Assembly (NCBI GenBank): GCA_027475525.1
Contig: JAMWFC010000046.1
Span: forward strand, 2,170,001-2,234,000
Length of the DNA stretch: 64,000 nt
Origin: Macrolepiota albuminosa
Taxonomy: Eukaryota > Basidiomycota > Agaricomycetes > Agaricales > Agaricaceae
Direction: 5' to 3'
Both the position numbers and the translations under genes were made by a program. Of this stretch, positions 36,657 through 47,674 are shown one piece after another (within the stretch, counting starts at the first letter, position 1; every line of letters begins with the position of its first letter). The notes under the pieces were generated by a model. That model searched no databases. It worked only from the letters and a program-made list of their open reading frames with translations, and was not told where the DNA came from.

Positions 36657-37727
36657 TGATAGGCTTCTACTCGGACTGAGTGCATTAAGGGACATTATAG
36701 GCCAACCAACACTTGACATACTGAAGGCTCTAGCGACCAGTTGGGAATATAGAGCAGCTCTAGCTCTGGCAACTGACTACAGGATCTAGACATTTATCCT
36801 AACCACTAGCTACCCAGCTTTCAGCACACTCCATTCACCTATCCCAAGGACGAAGGAGGCCCATAACGTATAGCGCTAACACGACGGCAGGAGAGGACTC
36901 TAACTAAACCCCGATCACTTCCAGAAAGAGTCAGCAACAGGCGCTGCCATTTGACGAGGCACTTCAATCAGAAGTCTAAAAGGATCAATGACGGCGGCAC
37001 TGGATATACTTAAATCCGACATCTGGACCTGTCAGGAACTAATACAATGAGTAGCGCTGACACTAGCGCTCATGGCGTCTGTCAAGGATTTTCCGACCAT
37101 ACCCTGAAACAGCCTGGCCAATTGGAGTTAGAATAAAAGTGAGCAGACTCATGCAATTCTAAGCCAATATAGAGTCGCCGCTGGTCGCCGTGGGTCAGAA
37201 CGCCGTTGGTCGCCGTCATCCATGTGCAAAAGGTTGCCGTTGACAGGTCGCCGTTAGAGGAAACCATGAGGAGAGGCGCTAGGAGGTAGCGCCGCAGGTG
37301 GACTTGTATCTGGACAAACACGGTAGCGCATAGTATATAAAATAGCTACTTTACATGTATATAACAACGAATTGTAACCCCTCGAACACACAGTTACACT
37401 TAGCGTTCAACTCGTGCTAGCTTCCTTCGACTTCTTCACTAAGTCGGGCGCTAGCTTCGTCCATCTCGTCTTCATCGTTTACGGTGCCACCTACGGGCAC
37501 AATACGCTGCGCTATTCGTCTTTTCTCCAATATCTTTGCCTAAACTACGACGCTTACCGTCTGCCAGGTAGCCCCCGAAGCGCTATAAGCTAGCGCATCG
37601 TTTTACTACCTCCACTCGAGCACACCGGGACCCTGTCAGGACTCCTCACAACTACGCACGCCAAGCGCTGGAGACGGCGTTGTACTGCGTATACGTCCAG
37701 CGCACCCAACCACAGTTGGCGTCATCA
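36657..37727 (+). repeat. Probable 5' LTR of element A
   Basis: Ends GGCGTCATCA at 37727 like the LTRs of element B, followed by TTGGAGCCCACCGCGAGG, which matches the start of B's internal region (TTGGAGCCCACTGCGAGG) and is the likely primer-binding site. The start is placed at TGATAGG because B's LTR begins TGATAGGACC. The end is complicated by duplication K. Confidence 0.5.
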
Positions 37728-37846
37728 TTTTGGAGCCCACCGCGAGGGGTTCTTCTGAGACAGAATTCCACGTCCAGCGCACCCAACCACAGTTGGCGTC
37801 ATCATTTTGGAGCCCACCGCGAGGGGTTCTTCTGAGACAGAATTCC
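37693..37846. repeat. 77-bp exact tandem duplication (K)
   Basis: Units 37693-37769 and 37770-37846; it duplicates the 5' LTR/primer-binding-site junction of element A. Confidence 0.95.
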
Positions 37847-38118
37847 ACCAAAAACTCGAGCCCAGCAACAGCGCCGCCTCCTGTTGGAGAGCGTGCTTGA
37901 ACCAAGTACCACCGACTCACCCCACTTACCAAGCGCGCTACCAAGACAGACTTTGGATCAGGAGCTTGAGGCCGCCTCAGATAGCTTAGCCGAAAGCTTT
38001 TTCCCTTTTTCCTGACCATTTGAGTACCTAGCAGGCAGAAACCATACGCCGCTTACGCCTCTAGAAGAGTTATCTAGGCTATTATCACCAGAACCTAGCG
38101 ACTCGGAGCTAACTGAGC

Positions 38119-38272
38119 CGGTACCTACGACATCGACGCTAAGTAACACGAGCACCACCACCCTTCCTACCTCGACAAACACACCTATCAGTATGCGGTA
38201 CCTACGACATCGACGCTAAGTAACACGAGCACCACCACCCTTCCTACCTCGACAAACACACCTATCAGTATG
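38119..38272. repeat. 77-bp exact tandem duplication (L)
   Basis: Units 38119-38195 and 38196-38272; the second unit ends in the ATG used here for element A gag. Confidence 0.95.
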
Positions 38273-39751
38273 GATCAGCCGAACAATCAGTGCATGCCAC
38301 CCTGAAACCACTTCTCGTCGCCAAAATGGGACGAAACAAAGCCTCACAAACTAACGCAGTACTTCAAAGAATTGGAGTATCTGCTACGCGATTGCCGGGT
38401 AACCGACGATACACAGATGAAGGAATACGCCGCCAGATACGTCTCATACGACACAGCCAAATCATGGACAGGGTTGAAGGAGTTCCAAGGACTTACTAGT
38501 GACGCACCACCCAGGCCTTTCACCTATGATGAATGGAAAAAGGCTATCATTCATTTATATCCTGGCGCTGAAGAAGCTATGCGTTATACGGTAATGGAAA
38601 TCCAGAAGCTAGTCCAAGACACTTTTGCGGCTGGAATTTACACTCTAGGAGCGTTATCGACTTATTATCGTGATTTCCAGCGGATAGCGAGATGGCTGGT
38701 CCAAAATGGGAAGTTATATGGAAACGAGGAGCGCCGTTTGTTTCAACAAGGATTCCCGATGTCATTATGGACTAAGATTGCGCGACGCTTAGAGATCATT
38801 ATGCACGACCATCACCCCGAGGAACCTTACGACATAGAAAAGGTCTTTGAGGCAGGAAAATGGGTATTAAAAGGCACGGATACAGGTATACCACTACAGC
38901 GACCTGGTGTGGACCATGGAGGAATGGCACCCAAGATAGAGTCGCCAGCGTCTAGCGCCGCCAATGACCGTAATGGGTACGTCAAGAAGGAGGATTTAGA
39001 AACTGCCGTCAACAATGCAGTCGCTAATGTCATGAATAAACTGGAAACCTTGATCTCGACAAGTCTTTCGGCGCATAGAAATAACGTACAAACGGGACTT
39101 TGCCATTTTTGCGGTGAAGCAGGACATACCATGACTAGGGGTAGGTGCACTATCCTTGAACAGTACCTGCAACAAGGGAAGGCGCGCCGGGGAATGGACG
39201 GGAAACTAGTCTTATCTTCGGGCACTAGCATTCCCCTTTATCCCGAGCATAAGACGTTTCAGGGACGCATTGACAAGTGGCACCGCCAGAACCCCGGGAA
39301 CTTAGCGACAGGCAACCTGAATAGCACGGCGACAACAGAAACCGAGGCAACTCCTCAACAAGCACTAATTCGTGCCTTCAGCTAAACGCTATCAGCGACC
39401 GACCCACACTGTCCCGCAAAGAGAGGATTGAAACGCTAGAGAAGGAACTGAAGTCACTAAAAAATCAGGTCTTCGATGGTGTGGAGATCAAAAAGGGCAA
39501 GCAGCCTTTAAAGGATTATAGACCTTTGGGCACGATGACAGGCCCCGCTCCAGCACCAGCCTCAACCTCTAGCGCTAACGACGAAGTACTAGAAGCTACC
39601 AAGGCACTGGCCATTCCAGAGCCACCGCTACATCCTTACGCTGGTCTCGGGGGCAACTATGCCCCGCCCCTTAATCGTAACTTCGGAGCGCCAGATAAAC
39701 CTATGGGGGGATATCGACCCACAGCGCCTAGGCGCGCCGGGGAATGGACGG

Positions 39752-40826
39752 TGATGACGCCCAAATTGCGCTAAGGTGCACTATCACTAGTACAGCTACT
39801 TAGTCAATATAGCTTTGGACGCGCTAAGTATGGGAGAGAGTCCCGGACAGGTCCCAGAGAACGCACAGTAGGCAAGAGGTTGGTGGTAAGGAAAAGGGGA
39901 GATTGGCGCTTATTTAAGGCCCAAAAATGCGGCAAGAGTATGCTAAAAATCACCAATGAAAGGTGCTAAGAGGCGCGGGAAAGAGTCGCCAAGGAAAGGC
40001 GCTAAGGAGCGCGGGAGAGAGTCGCCAAGGAAAGGCGCTAAGGAGCGCGAGAGAGAGTCGCCAAGAAAAGGCGCTAAGGAGCGCGAGAGAGAGTCGCCAA
40101 GAAAAGGCGCTAAGAGACACTGTAAAGGGGTCACTAAGAGGCGCTAAGTGTTAGCACCTAAAAGAGATGATAAAATGACGAGATTGCTTAGCAGATCTAA
40201 GCGCAAATGCCTTGCCGTAGTTGCAAGACACTAAGAGATTGCAGACAGAAAGGGTGAGAGAGAACTAAAGCAGAGTCCCCTTGCCGACACGGTCAACAAA
40301 AAGGTAGTCTGTTGCGTAGGGTGACCAAAATGTTGGGATACAATCCCTACTGCCAAATTGATTATTTACTACTAACAAAAAGTAAGTATTTATATGTAAG
40401 TAAATGCCCTGAATTAAACTATATGGTGAAAAAGGTCCACAATCATGCTGTCGTTCTGAGTCGGCAAGAAGCTAAGCGACGTCAGGTGCTAAGGTGAAAC
40501 TCCAAGCTGCCTGTCATAAAATACTTCATCATTCCTGCTGCCACCGGCTAAGAGCATCATGGGTGCCAAGTGTCTGTGTCCGTGTACGGCCCTGAAGGGT
40601 GAGTGGCAAGGTGCGGCAAGGTGTCAAGAGGAGTGCTAAGAATAGATGGTGCCATAAAGAGTGGTCCTGGAGTAATTAGAGGCTCCAGCTGCGAGTTATT
40701 AACATAAAAATATGCAAAAATTAGCCCCTGGAGCGCTAAGACGTGCCGCTCCTGGTGGTCCCAGTGTGCCAATGTGAGGTGCTTGTGTTGGCGCTATCCG
40801 TGGTCATCTATAATAGGAGCTCATCA
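39752..40826 (-). repeat. Solo LTR of an A/B-related family, 4-bp TSD ACGG
   Basis: Begins TGATGACGCCC and ends GAGCTCATCA on the plus strand, the family termini in minus orientation, flanked by ACGG at 39748-39751 and 40827-40830. It sits inside the second copy of a duplicated gag segment. It contains a 36-bp minisatellite. Confidence 0.75.
39965..40144. repeat. 36-bp minisatellite, about 4-5 units
   Basis: The word GCTAAG recurs at 39965, 40001, 40037, 40073 and 40109, always 36 bp apart; units differ by a few transitions. No unique spacers, so not a CRISPR array. Confidence 0.9.
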
Positions 40827-40922
40827 ACGGGAAACTAGTCTTATCTTCGGGCACTAGCATTCCTCTTTATCCCGAGCATAAGACGTTCCAGGGACGCATT
40901 GACGAGTGGCACCGCCAGAACC

Positions 40923-41076
40923 CCGGGAACTTAGCGACAGGCAACCTGAATAGCACGGCGACAACAGAAACCGAGGCAACTCCTCAACAAGCACTAATTC
41001 CGGGAACTTAGCGACAGGCAACCTGAATAGCACGGCGACAACAGAAACCGAGGCAACTCCTCAACAAGCACTAATT
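40923..41076. repeat. 77-bp exact tandem duplication (M)
   Basis: Units 40923-40999 and 41000-41076, within the second copy of the duplicated gag segment of element A. Confidence 0.95.
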
Positions 41077-42293
41077 CGTGCCTTCAGCTAAACGCTATCA
41101 GCGACCGACCCACACTGTCCCGCAAAGAGAGGATTGAAACGCTAGAGAAGGAACTGAAGTCACTAAAAAATCAGGTCTTCGATGGTGTGGAGATCAAAAA
41201 GGGCAAGCAGCCTTTAAAGGATTATAGACCTTTGGGCGCGATGACAGGCCCCGCTCCAGCACCAGCCTCAACCTCTAGCGCTAACGACGAAGTACTAGAA
41301 GCTACCAAGGCACCGGCCGTTCCAGAGCCACCGCTACATCCTTACGCTGGTCTCGGGGGCAACTACGCCCTGCCCCTTAATCGTAACTTCGGAGCGCCAG
41401 ATAAACCTACGGGGGGATATTGACCCACAGCGCCTATATATGATCTGGAGAAGTCTAAGTTAGTTTTTGATCGCATCATGCAAAGTCAGGTTACGCTATC
41501 GGTAGGAGAGTTATGCAGCGTGGCACCAGATGTCAGGAACCAGATGCGTACCGTGGTTACCCCTTGACGGAACGTAGCTAACAATGTAGCGACGGTGGAC
41601 GAATGCAACGACGCGCTGCCTGGTTTTGCATATATAACCGAGACGGTAGCTCCGGATTACAAATTATTTCAATGGCGGCCGACGTTGCTAACGAGCTGAG
41701 TATCATTTACGATCCAACGATCATTCTTAACATGCAGAGCGCTAACGGCACGATTGATCGATCCTTGGGGATGGCTCGGAACGTGCCATGTGCTATAGGC
41801 GATCTTACGTTCTATCTGCAAATTCACATACTCAGATTGCCAGCCTATGATTTATTATTGGGAAGGCCCTTCGATGTGCTAGCACGATCAGTAGTCGAAA
41901 CAACGTCCGAGGATGAAACGACGCTAACCATTAGCGACCCCAATTCGGGAGTCAGGAGAACGGTACCGACATTTCCTCGAGGGAGGTTCCAGAAGCCAGG
42001 ACCGAGAAAGCGACCTTACATTAGCGACGAACCTTGCAAGTGTTTTCCGGCGCCATCGAGGAGATGAGTGATGAGGATCATGGAGATGAAGCGCTTATCT
42101 TGGACTATAATCATCGGACTGGGCAAGTAACCTTTATATCACATACCCCTTTAGCCCCTGAAATCTTGAACACTTCTACGTCGCTTACTAGCAAAGCTTT
42201 ATCCTACTTATACCTCACTGCATCCGATATTACTGAAAATCTTTCGACAGACACTTATTTCGTTTCTACCCCTGATTCTAAAGCACCTTTGAT

Positions 42294-42447
42294 ATCCGGT
42301 TTCGCTAGAAACCAGTGTTCCATTTATAATACGTTTGCTAACAACAGTACCCCTAAGCGCAAAGGGGTTCATCCGGTTTCACTAGAAACCAGTGTTCCAT
42401 TTATAATACGTTTGCTAACAACAGTACCCCTAAGCGCAAAGGGGTTC
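42294..42447. repeat. 77-bp tandem duplication (N), one mismatch
   Basis: Units 42294-42370 and 42371-42447; they differ at one base (G at 42304, A at 42381). The only pair in which I saw a difference. Confidence 0.93.
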
Positions 42448-42703
42448 AGGTTAAAAAGAAATACAAACCAGTAGCGCTTAAAACAAAACCGGTAGCGAGC
42501 GGCGTACCCGAAGAATTTCGCATCGAGAGAAAGATCATTGGAAACCCATTAGCGACCCTTCCCGAACTTAATCCGAACCCACCACCCTTTGAGCCTACTG
42601 GACGATTTACGGAAGAACGACGGGCGCTATTCCTTAGCGCCCACGATACAGGCTTTCTATCAACGGCGGAACTAGATGTATTGACCGACATTATGCGAAA
42701 ACA

Positions 42704-42857
42704 AAACGAAGCATTTGCTTGGGAGGATTCCGAACACGGTAAACTTAGAACTGACTTCTTTCCACCAGTGGTTATACCCAAAACGAAGCATTTGCTTGGG
42801 AGGATTCCGAACACGGTAAACTTAGAACTGACTTCTTTCCACCAGTGGTTATACCGA
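42704..42857. repeat. 77-bp exact tandem duplication (O)
   Basis: Units 42704-42780 and 42781-42857, in the linker before the RT of element A. Confidence 0.95.
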
Positions 42858-43579
42858 CAATACCTCACGTGCCTTGGACCGAGCATAACCGACCTATACC
42901 ACCGGGTATTGAAGCTGAAGTTTGCCAAATTATTCGTTCCAAAATAGCGGCAGGAGTTTACGAGCCTTCCAATTCGGCATACCGATCACGATGGTTTTGT
43001 GTACTGAAGAAAAATGGAAAGCTACGTATAGTTCACAGTTTGGAGCCGCTAAACAAAGTCACGATTCGTCATTCAGGGGTACCGCCCTTCCCCGATCACG
43101 TCGCTGAATCGTTCGCGGGAAGAATATGTGGCGCTACCCTGGATCTGTACGTTGGCTATGACGAGCGCTTGATTCACCCTTCCTCTCGCGACTTAACGAC
43201 ATTTCAAACGCCATTCGGAGCGCTACGACTGGTTACACTTCCCATGGGATGGACTAATTCGGTACCCATATTCCACGACGACATTACGTTTATTCTACAA
43301 CCTGAAATACCCCACCATGTGCTTAGCTTTATCGACGATGTAGGCGTTAAAGGCCCAAAAGATTGGCGCCTTGTAGATGGTAAGCCCAAAGTGCACCCGG
43401 AAAATCCTAATATCCGCATGGCGCTATGGGACTTCTTCCAATTGGTTAACCGGGTGCTCCAGCGCATGAAATATTGTGGCAGAACGTTCTTGGGACACAA
43501 GTTGGTTCTTTGCGCGCCCCAATTTAAAATTTTAGAGCACGTTTGCACGCCAGAAGGTAGGATTCCAGAGGAGAGCCGA

Positions 43580-44523
43580 TGATAGGACCCCATACAGGGG
43601 CAGCGCATCAACGGCAGGCGACGGCAGGCTTGGCACCAGCTCCGGAAATCTTGCCGCTCTCGTTCCAAACTTAGCGCACACGTTCTACCTATTTTAAGCC
43701 ATTCCCGACGGCCGGACACGGCAAGAAGCAGATCCGATCAATGATAGCGCCGACGGCAGCAAGAATGACAACTGACAGATGGCATCAGTCACTGACGACA
43801 GCGCTTAGCGAGAAGCTTGATGATCTATCAAAAACTGACGGACAGCTTGGCGTTTGACCTTGGTGTCTGACACCGCTTAGCGTCTCGATTTGGCGCCTGA
43901 CATCGCTTAGGTGCTCTGACGGACAGAAGGGTGATGGAGTGATGGTTTAGCTTCGCGATCTGTCGCCTGGCGTCGCTAAGGCTCTTGAATGGGCGGTAGG
44001 GATCTGAAACCGTTGGAGCTACCCCTTTGAAATTTTCTAGTTTACCGCACTCTGGCATCATTAGCCACTGGCGACGGCGAACTCATTGTAGTATAAAAGT
44101 ACTTACCGACTTGTACATCCATCATCATCGAACAATAGACCAGAGTTTACCACTCCCCTTTCTTCAGTCTCCCTTACGCTACGGTCGGCAACGTCAAACT
44201 CATCGGCAGTTGCAGACGCTCACCAACACTCGACATACTCGTGCCTTGCAATTACGGCAGGCATTATCGCCGCTTAGACTTTGCTAAGCTTACGTTGCTC
44301 TTGCCGCTCACATTGCTGTGTCACTTACCGCTTCTTTCATAAGCGCTTTACCTTAGCGCTTGACACTTGCCGACCCCATTACCGACTTTTACCCATTTTC
44401 ACAGGCGTGTTCTCTGGGACCTGCCCGGGACTCCTCTCATCACTTTAAGCGCGCCCAACGCAAACTCTTGGTACGGTAACACTATAGTTACATTTGTTAC
44501 TGACCAAACTTTGGGCGTCATCA
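43580..44523 (+). repeat. Solo LTR of the element B family, plus orientation, 4-bp TSD CCGA
   Basis: Starts TGATAGGACC, ends GGGCGTCATCA, and is the reverse complement of the B LTR at 44844-45811 over its length. CCGA flanks it at 43576-43579 and 44524-44527. Removing it and one CCGA joins GRIPEESR to LALLEKWG, matching GRIPNESRLALLEQWG in element B. Confidence 0.9.
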
Positions 44524-44843
44524 CCGATTAGCGCTTCTAGAGAAGTGGGGAGTCTGCCATAACCTCTCGGAAGTTCGCGCGTTTCTAGGCACGGTAGGCG
44601 TGCTGCGCATGTTCATACACCATTTTTCACATCGAGCGCAGGCGCTAAATCGCTTAACTCATTCAGGGGTCCCCTTCGAATTCGGACCCGACCAAATTAA
44701 CGCCCAAAAAGATTTAGTGAAGGCGCTGCAGGAAGCGAAGCCATTGGTATCCATTGACTACACTACGTCCGATCCCGTTATACTTGCCATTGACACCTCT
44801 TACATCGCGGTTGGCTTCTTTTTATGTTAATGTGATAGCGCGA
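44524..44843 (+). pseudogene. pol: Element A pol fragment (end of RT, start of RNase H)
   Basis: Reads LALLEKWG, then LSEVRAFLGTVGVLRMF, FEFGPDQINAQKDLVKAL and AIDTSYIAVGFFLC. A TAA at 44828-44830 stands where element B has Gln. Element B is inserted right after, and the frame continues at 54419. Confidence 0.85.
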
Positions 44844-45811
44844 TGATGACGCCCAAAGTTTGGTCAGTAACAAATGTAACAATAGTGTTACCGTACCAAG
44901 AGTTTGCGTTGGGCGCGCTATAAGTGATGTGAGGAGTCCCGGGCAGGTCCCAGAGAACGTGCCTGTGAAAAAAGGGAAAAGTCGGTAACGAGGTCGGCAA
45001 GTGTCAAGCGCTAAGGTAAAGCGCCTATGAAAGAGCGGTAAGCGAACACGGCAAAGGTAAGCGGCAAGAGCACGATAAGCTTAGCGAAGTCTAAGCGTCG
45101 ATAATGCCTGCCGTAGTTGCAAGGCGCAAGTATGTCGAGTGTTGGCGAGCGTCTGTAACTGCCGATGAGTTTGACGTTGCCGACCGTAGCGTAAATGAGC
45201 TCTTGAGCGTAAGGGAGACTGAGGAAAGGGGAGTAGTGAACTCTGGTCTATTGTTCGATTGTTTTTTTCTATGTACAAGTCGGTAAGTACTTTTATACTA
45301 CAATGAGTTCGCCGTCGCCAGTGACCAACCATCGCCAAAGTGCGGTAAACTGGAAAATTTTATAGGGGTAGCTCCAACGGTTTCAGATCCCTACCGTCCA
45401 TTCAAGAGCCTTAGCGACGCCAGGCGACAGATCGCGAAGCTAAACCATCACTCCATCACCCTTCTGTCTGTCAGAGCACCTAAGCGACGTTAGGCGCCAA
45501 ATCGAGACGCTAAGCGGTGTCCGACGCCAAGGTCAAACGCCAAGCTGTCCGTCAGTTCTTGATAGATCATCAGGCTTCTCGCTAAGCGCTGTTGTTAGTG
45601 ACTGATGCCATCTGTCAGTTGTCATTCTGTCTGCCGATCGGCGCTATCACTGATTGGATCTGCTTCTTGCCGTGTCCGGCCGTCAGGAATGGCTTAAAAT
45701 AGGTAGAACACGTGCGCTATGTTTGGAACGAGTGCGGCAAGATTTCCGGAGCCGGTGCTGAGCCTGCCGTCACCTGCCATTGATGCGCTGATCCTGTATG
45801 GGGTCCTATCA
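44844..45811 (-). repeat. Element B 3' LTR (968 bp)
   Basis: Full-length LTR. Adjacent at 45812-45825 the minus strand reads GGTTGGGGGGGAGA, the polypurine tract. Dense in the hexamers TTAGCG, TTGGCG, TTGCCG and TTACCG and their complements. Confidence 0.92.
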
Positions 45812-45980
45812 TCTCCCCCCAACTGAAGAATTGACTGTCCTCAGTCACCAAATATGGTTACCGTTACCGCTTTTGTGACATGTGGTCCGTGCGTTCTTGA
45901 GATTTGGTTTATAGTCCTGGCGCATGAGTTTGGACTTCGTTTCTTCTCCCCATTTTTACCTGGCGCTCAAAAATTAAAAT

Positions 45981-47001
45981 ATGTCCTTCCGTATTCCAAC
46001 TCCGCCCCCCGTCCCATCTCAAGCTGCTCAAGAGGCCGCATACGCCTACATCGCCAAGGCTAACCGGTTTATTTGGCACATCGAGGGCGTTGGCGCCGAG
46101 GCGTCTCAAAACTTGGTGGTTGGCATCATGAAGCTGCTGGAGAAGTGGTATGAGGTGAGGGTCCTTGGCGTTGGCTGGGATCGCGAAATCGAGGTGCGGG
46201 AGTGGTGCCGGGCCCACTATGTGGATAATCATGGCGCGGAGTGGTTAGCGCCGTTTTCTCGTTTTGTAAGTGCTTTTAGCTCTTGCCGTGTTGCTTAGCT
46301 GATTGCTCCCTAGGCACCTCCCCCCGTCCTTACTATCGAAGATGAATTTGAGGACATTCTTTCTGGCGCGTTGCCAATGACCGTAAGCACATCGGCAACC
46401 GAGTAAGTAGCTTCTGACCTTCCCTTCTCTAGCTATGGACTGAACTGTCTCCTCGTAGTAAGCAAGAGGTACTGGAGCCCCTTGCTTGATTGCAAATCGA
46501 GCAGGAGCAGGAGGAGGCTGCCGCCGCTGCTGCCGCGCACTCCTTGGCGGTGGCAAGGGCCGAGCTCGCCAAGGAGCAGAAGAAGGAGTCCATTGCCGAG
46601 GGTTCCAGCAAGAGGTCTCGCGCCGGCAGTGTTCAGAGCCCCACACTGCCGGCAGGCACACAGGGTTCGCCTACAAAGCCTGGCAAGGCTTTGAAGAAGA
46701 AAGTGAGTCTGCCGTCATTGGCGTTTCTTCTTACCGATGGTAACTTTTGCTANNNNNNNNNNNNNNNNNNNNNNNNNNNNNNNNNNNNNNNNNNNNNNNN
46801 NNNNNNNNNNNNNNNNNNNNNNNNNNNNNNNNNNNNNNNNNNNNNNNNNNNNATTCCAACTTGACCAGAAGTATGGATACTTTGTTGGAGTATCAAGCCG
46901 ACTGCAACGAGGCTTTGGAGTGGCAAAGCCTTAACCACGTGCAAGTTGGCGACCTTTTGCCGCTCGACGACTCCATGTCGCTTTCTGAGGATGAAGACTG
47001 A
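45981..47001 (+). CDS. Antisense accessory gene of element B, interrupted by an assembly gap
   Basis: Plus-strand gene in a minus-strand element, between integrase and 3' LTR, as in element 2. Exons 45981-46265, 46314-46382, 46433-46702, then a donor (GTGAGT at 46703), 100 N, and a last exon ending with TGA at 46999-47001. Introns 48 and 50 nt. The N-terminus is helical (AAYAYIAKANRFIWHIEGVG), then an acidic stretch (TIEDEFEDILSG), an Ala/Glu/Lys coiled coil and an acidic C-terminus (SMSLSEDED). A TGA at 46487-46489 falls in exon 3, probably from CGA. No zinc cluster is visible in the sequenced part; one could be in the gap. Function unknown. Confidence 0.65.
46753..46852. other. Assembly gap, 100 N
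   Basis: Exactly 100 N, the conventional length for a gap of unknown size. It lies in the element B accessory gene. Confidence 0.99.
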
Positions 47002-47270
47002 CGGACCTTAGGGTAGATAGGCCGTCTTGTATATTTTTTTTTTCTTTTTGTTACCGCCAATTTTATTCTTGCCGCCTTGTTTTTGAGTCAAAAGATAGGT
47101 CCCATTTCTGAGTTAGCGCAGCCGCAGAAAGCAAAGTAATTAAAGCAAAGAAAAGGCAGGCAGCAATTTGAGGAAAAGGGAAATGCTCAGTAAATCATCA
47201 TAGCGAAAAACCCTTGGCGAGAGTTGCGCAGGGTGCTAAGCGTTGGCGACCCGCTAGCGCTGCGACTTGA
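47002..47270. other. Spacer between element B accessory gene and pol 3' end
   Basis: Convergent 3' ends; T-rich on the plus strand just after 47020. No coding signal. Confidence 0.5.
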
Positions 47271-47424
47271 CTATGTAAAGAAATGTCTGTTGAATATAGT
47301 ATAATAAGTAACGGCAAGAAAGATAAGTAAAGTAAGTAATAGAAAAACTATGTAAAGAAATGTCTGTTGAATATAGTATAATAAGTAACGGCAAGAAAGA
47401 TAAGTAAAGTAAGTAATAGAAAAA
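47271..47424. repeat. 77-bp exact tandem duplication (P)
   Basis: Units 47271-47347 and 47348-47424, at or just after the pol 3' end of element B. Confidence 0.95.
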
Positions 47425-47520
47425 AAAGAGCTTATCAATATATATAGTCTTTTCAAATCATTCTCTTCTCCTTCAACTAGGGTCGGCAAGTCATCATCGT
47501 CCAACAATTCGGTTTCTTCA

Positions 47521-47674
47521 AGTTCTCTAAGCTTGGCGGTGTCGATATCTAGCGCTTCAAGCGGCAAGTCAATGTGTTCTCTGGCGAGATACGGCAAAGT
47601 TCTCTAAGCTTGGCGGTGTCGATATCTAGCGCTTCAAGCGGCAAGTCAATGTGTTCTCTGGCGAGATACGGCAA
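47521..47674. repeat. 77-bp exact tandem duplication (Q)
   Basis: Units 47521-47597 and 47598-47674, near the C-terminus of element B integrase. Confidence 0.95.

Larger units (their letters stand above)
38270..41570 (+). pseudogene. gag: Element A gag, broken and with a partial tandem duplication
   Basis: ATG at 38270, TGA at 38303-38305 where element B has Arg, then an open stretch to 39385 with a capsid-like region (MKEYAARYVSYDTAKSW, HLYPGAEEAMRY) and a zinc-knuckle variant CHFCGEAGHTMTRGRC (C-X2-C-X4-H-X6-C). A one-base shift near 39380 ends it; the rest continues in another frame (LKNQVFDGVEIKKGKQPLK). The segment from ~39181 is then present twice, the second copy split by a solo LTR, with a handful of substitutions between copies. 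A TGA at 41421-41423 again replaces Arg. Reads as a decayed gene. Confidence 0.75.
41571..43579 (+). pseudogene. pol: Element A protease remnant and reverse transcriptase
   Basis: The protease region is continuous with element B from SGLQIISMAADVANEL (~41660) to the LLLGRPFDVLARSVV segment, but compared with B a stretch before it, including the catalytic Asp-Ser-Gly, is deleted. A linker follows (42034-42680) and then RT: CVLKKNGKLRIVHSLEPLN near 43005, PFGALRLVTLPMGWTNS near 43215, and the catalytic box SFIDDVGV near 43325, FIDD instead of the common YLDD. It stops abruptly at codon Arg (GRIPEESR) where the solo LTR at 43580 begins; the frame resumes at 44524. Duplications N and O break it at two points. 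Confidence 0.8.

Noticed and set aside
39965..40144. CRISPR-like array
   Set aside because: Unit repeats are contiguous at 36 bp without unique spacers, and the sequence is fungal LTR.
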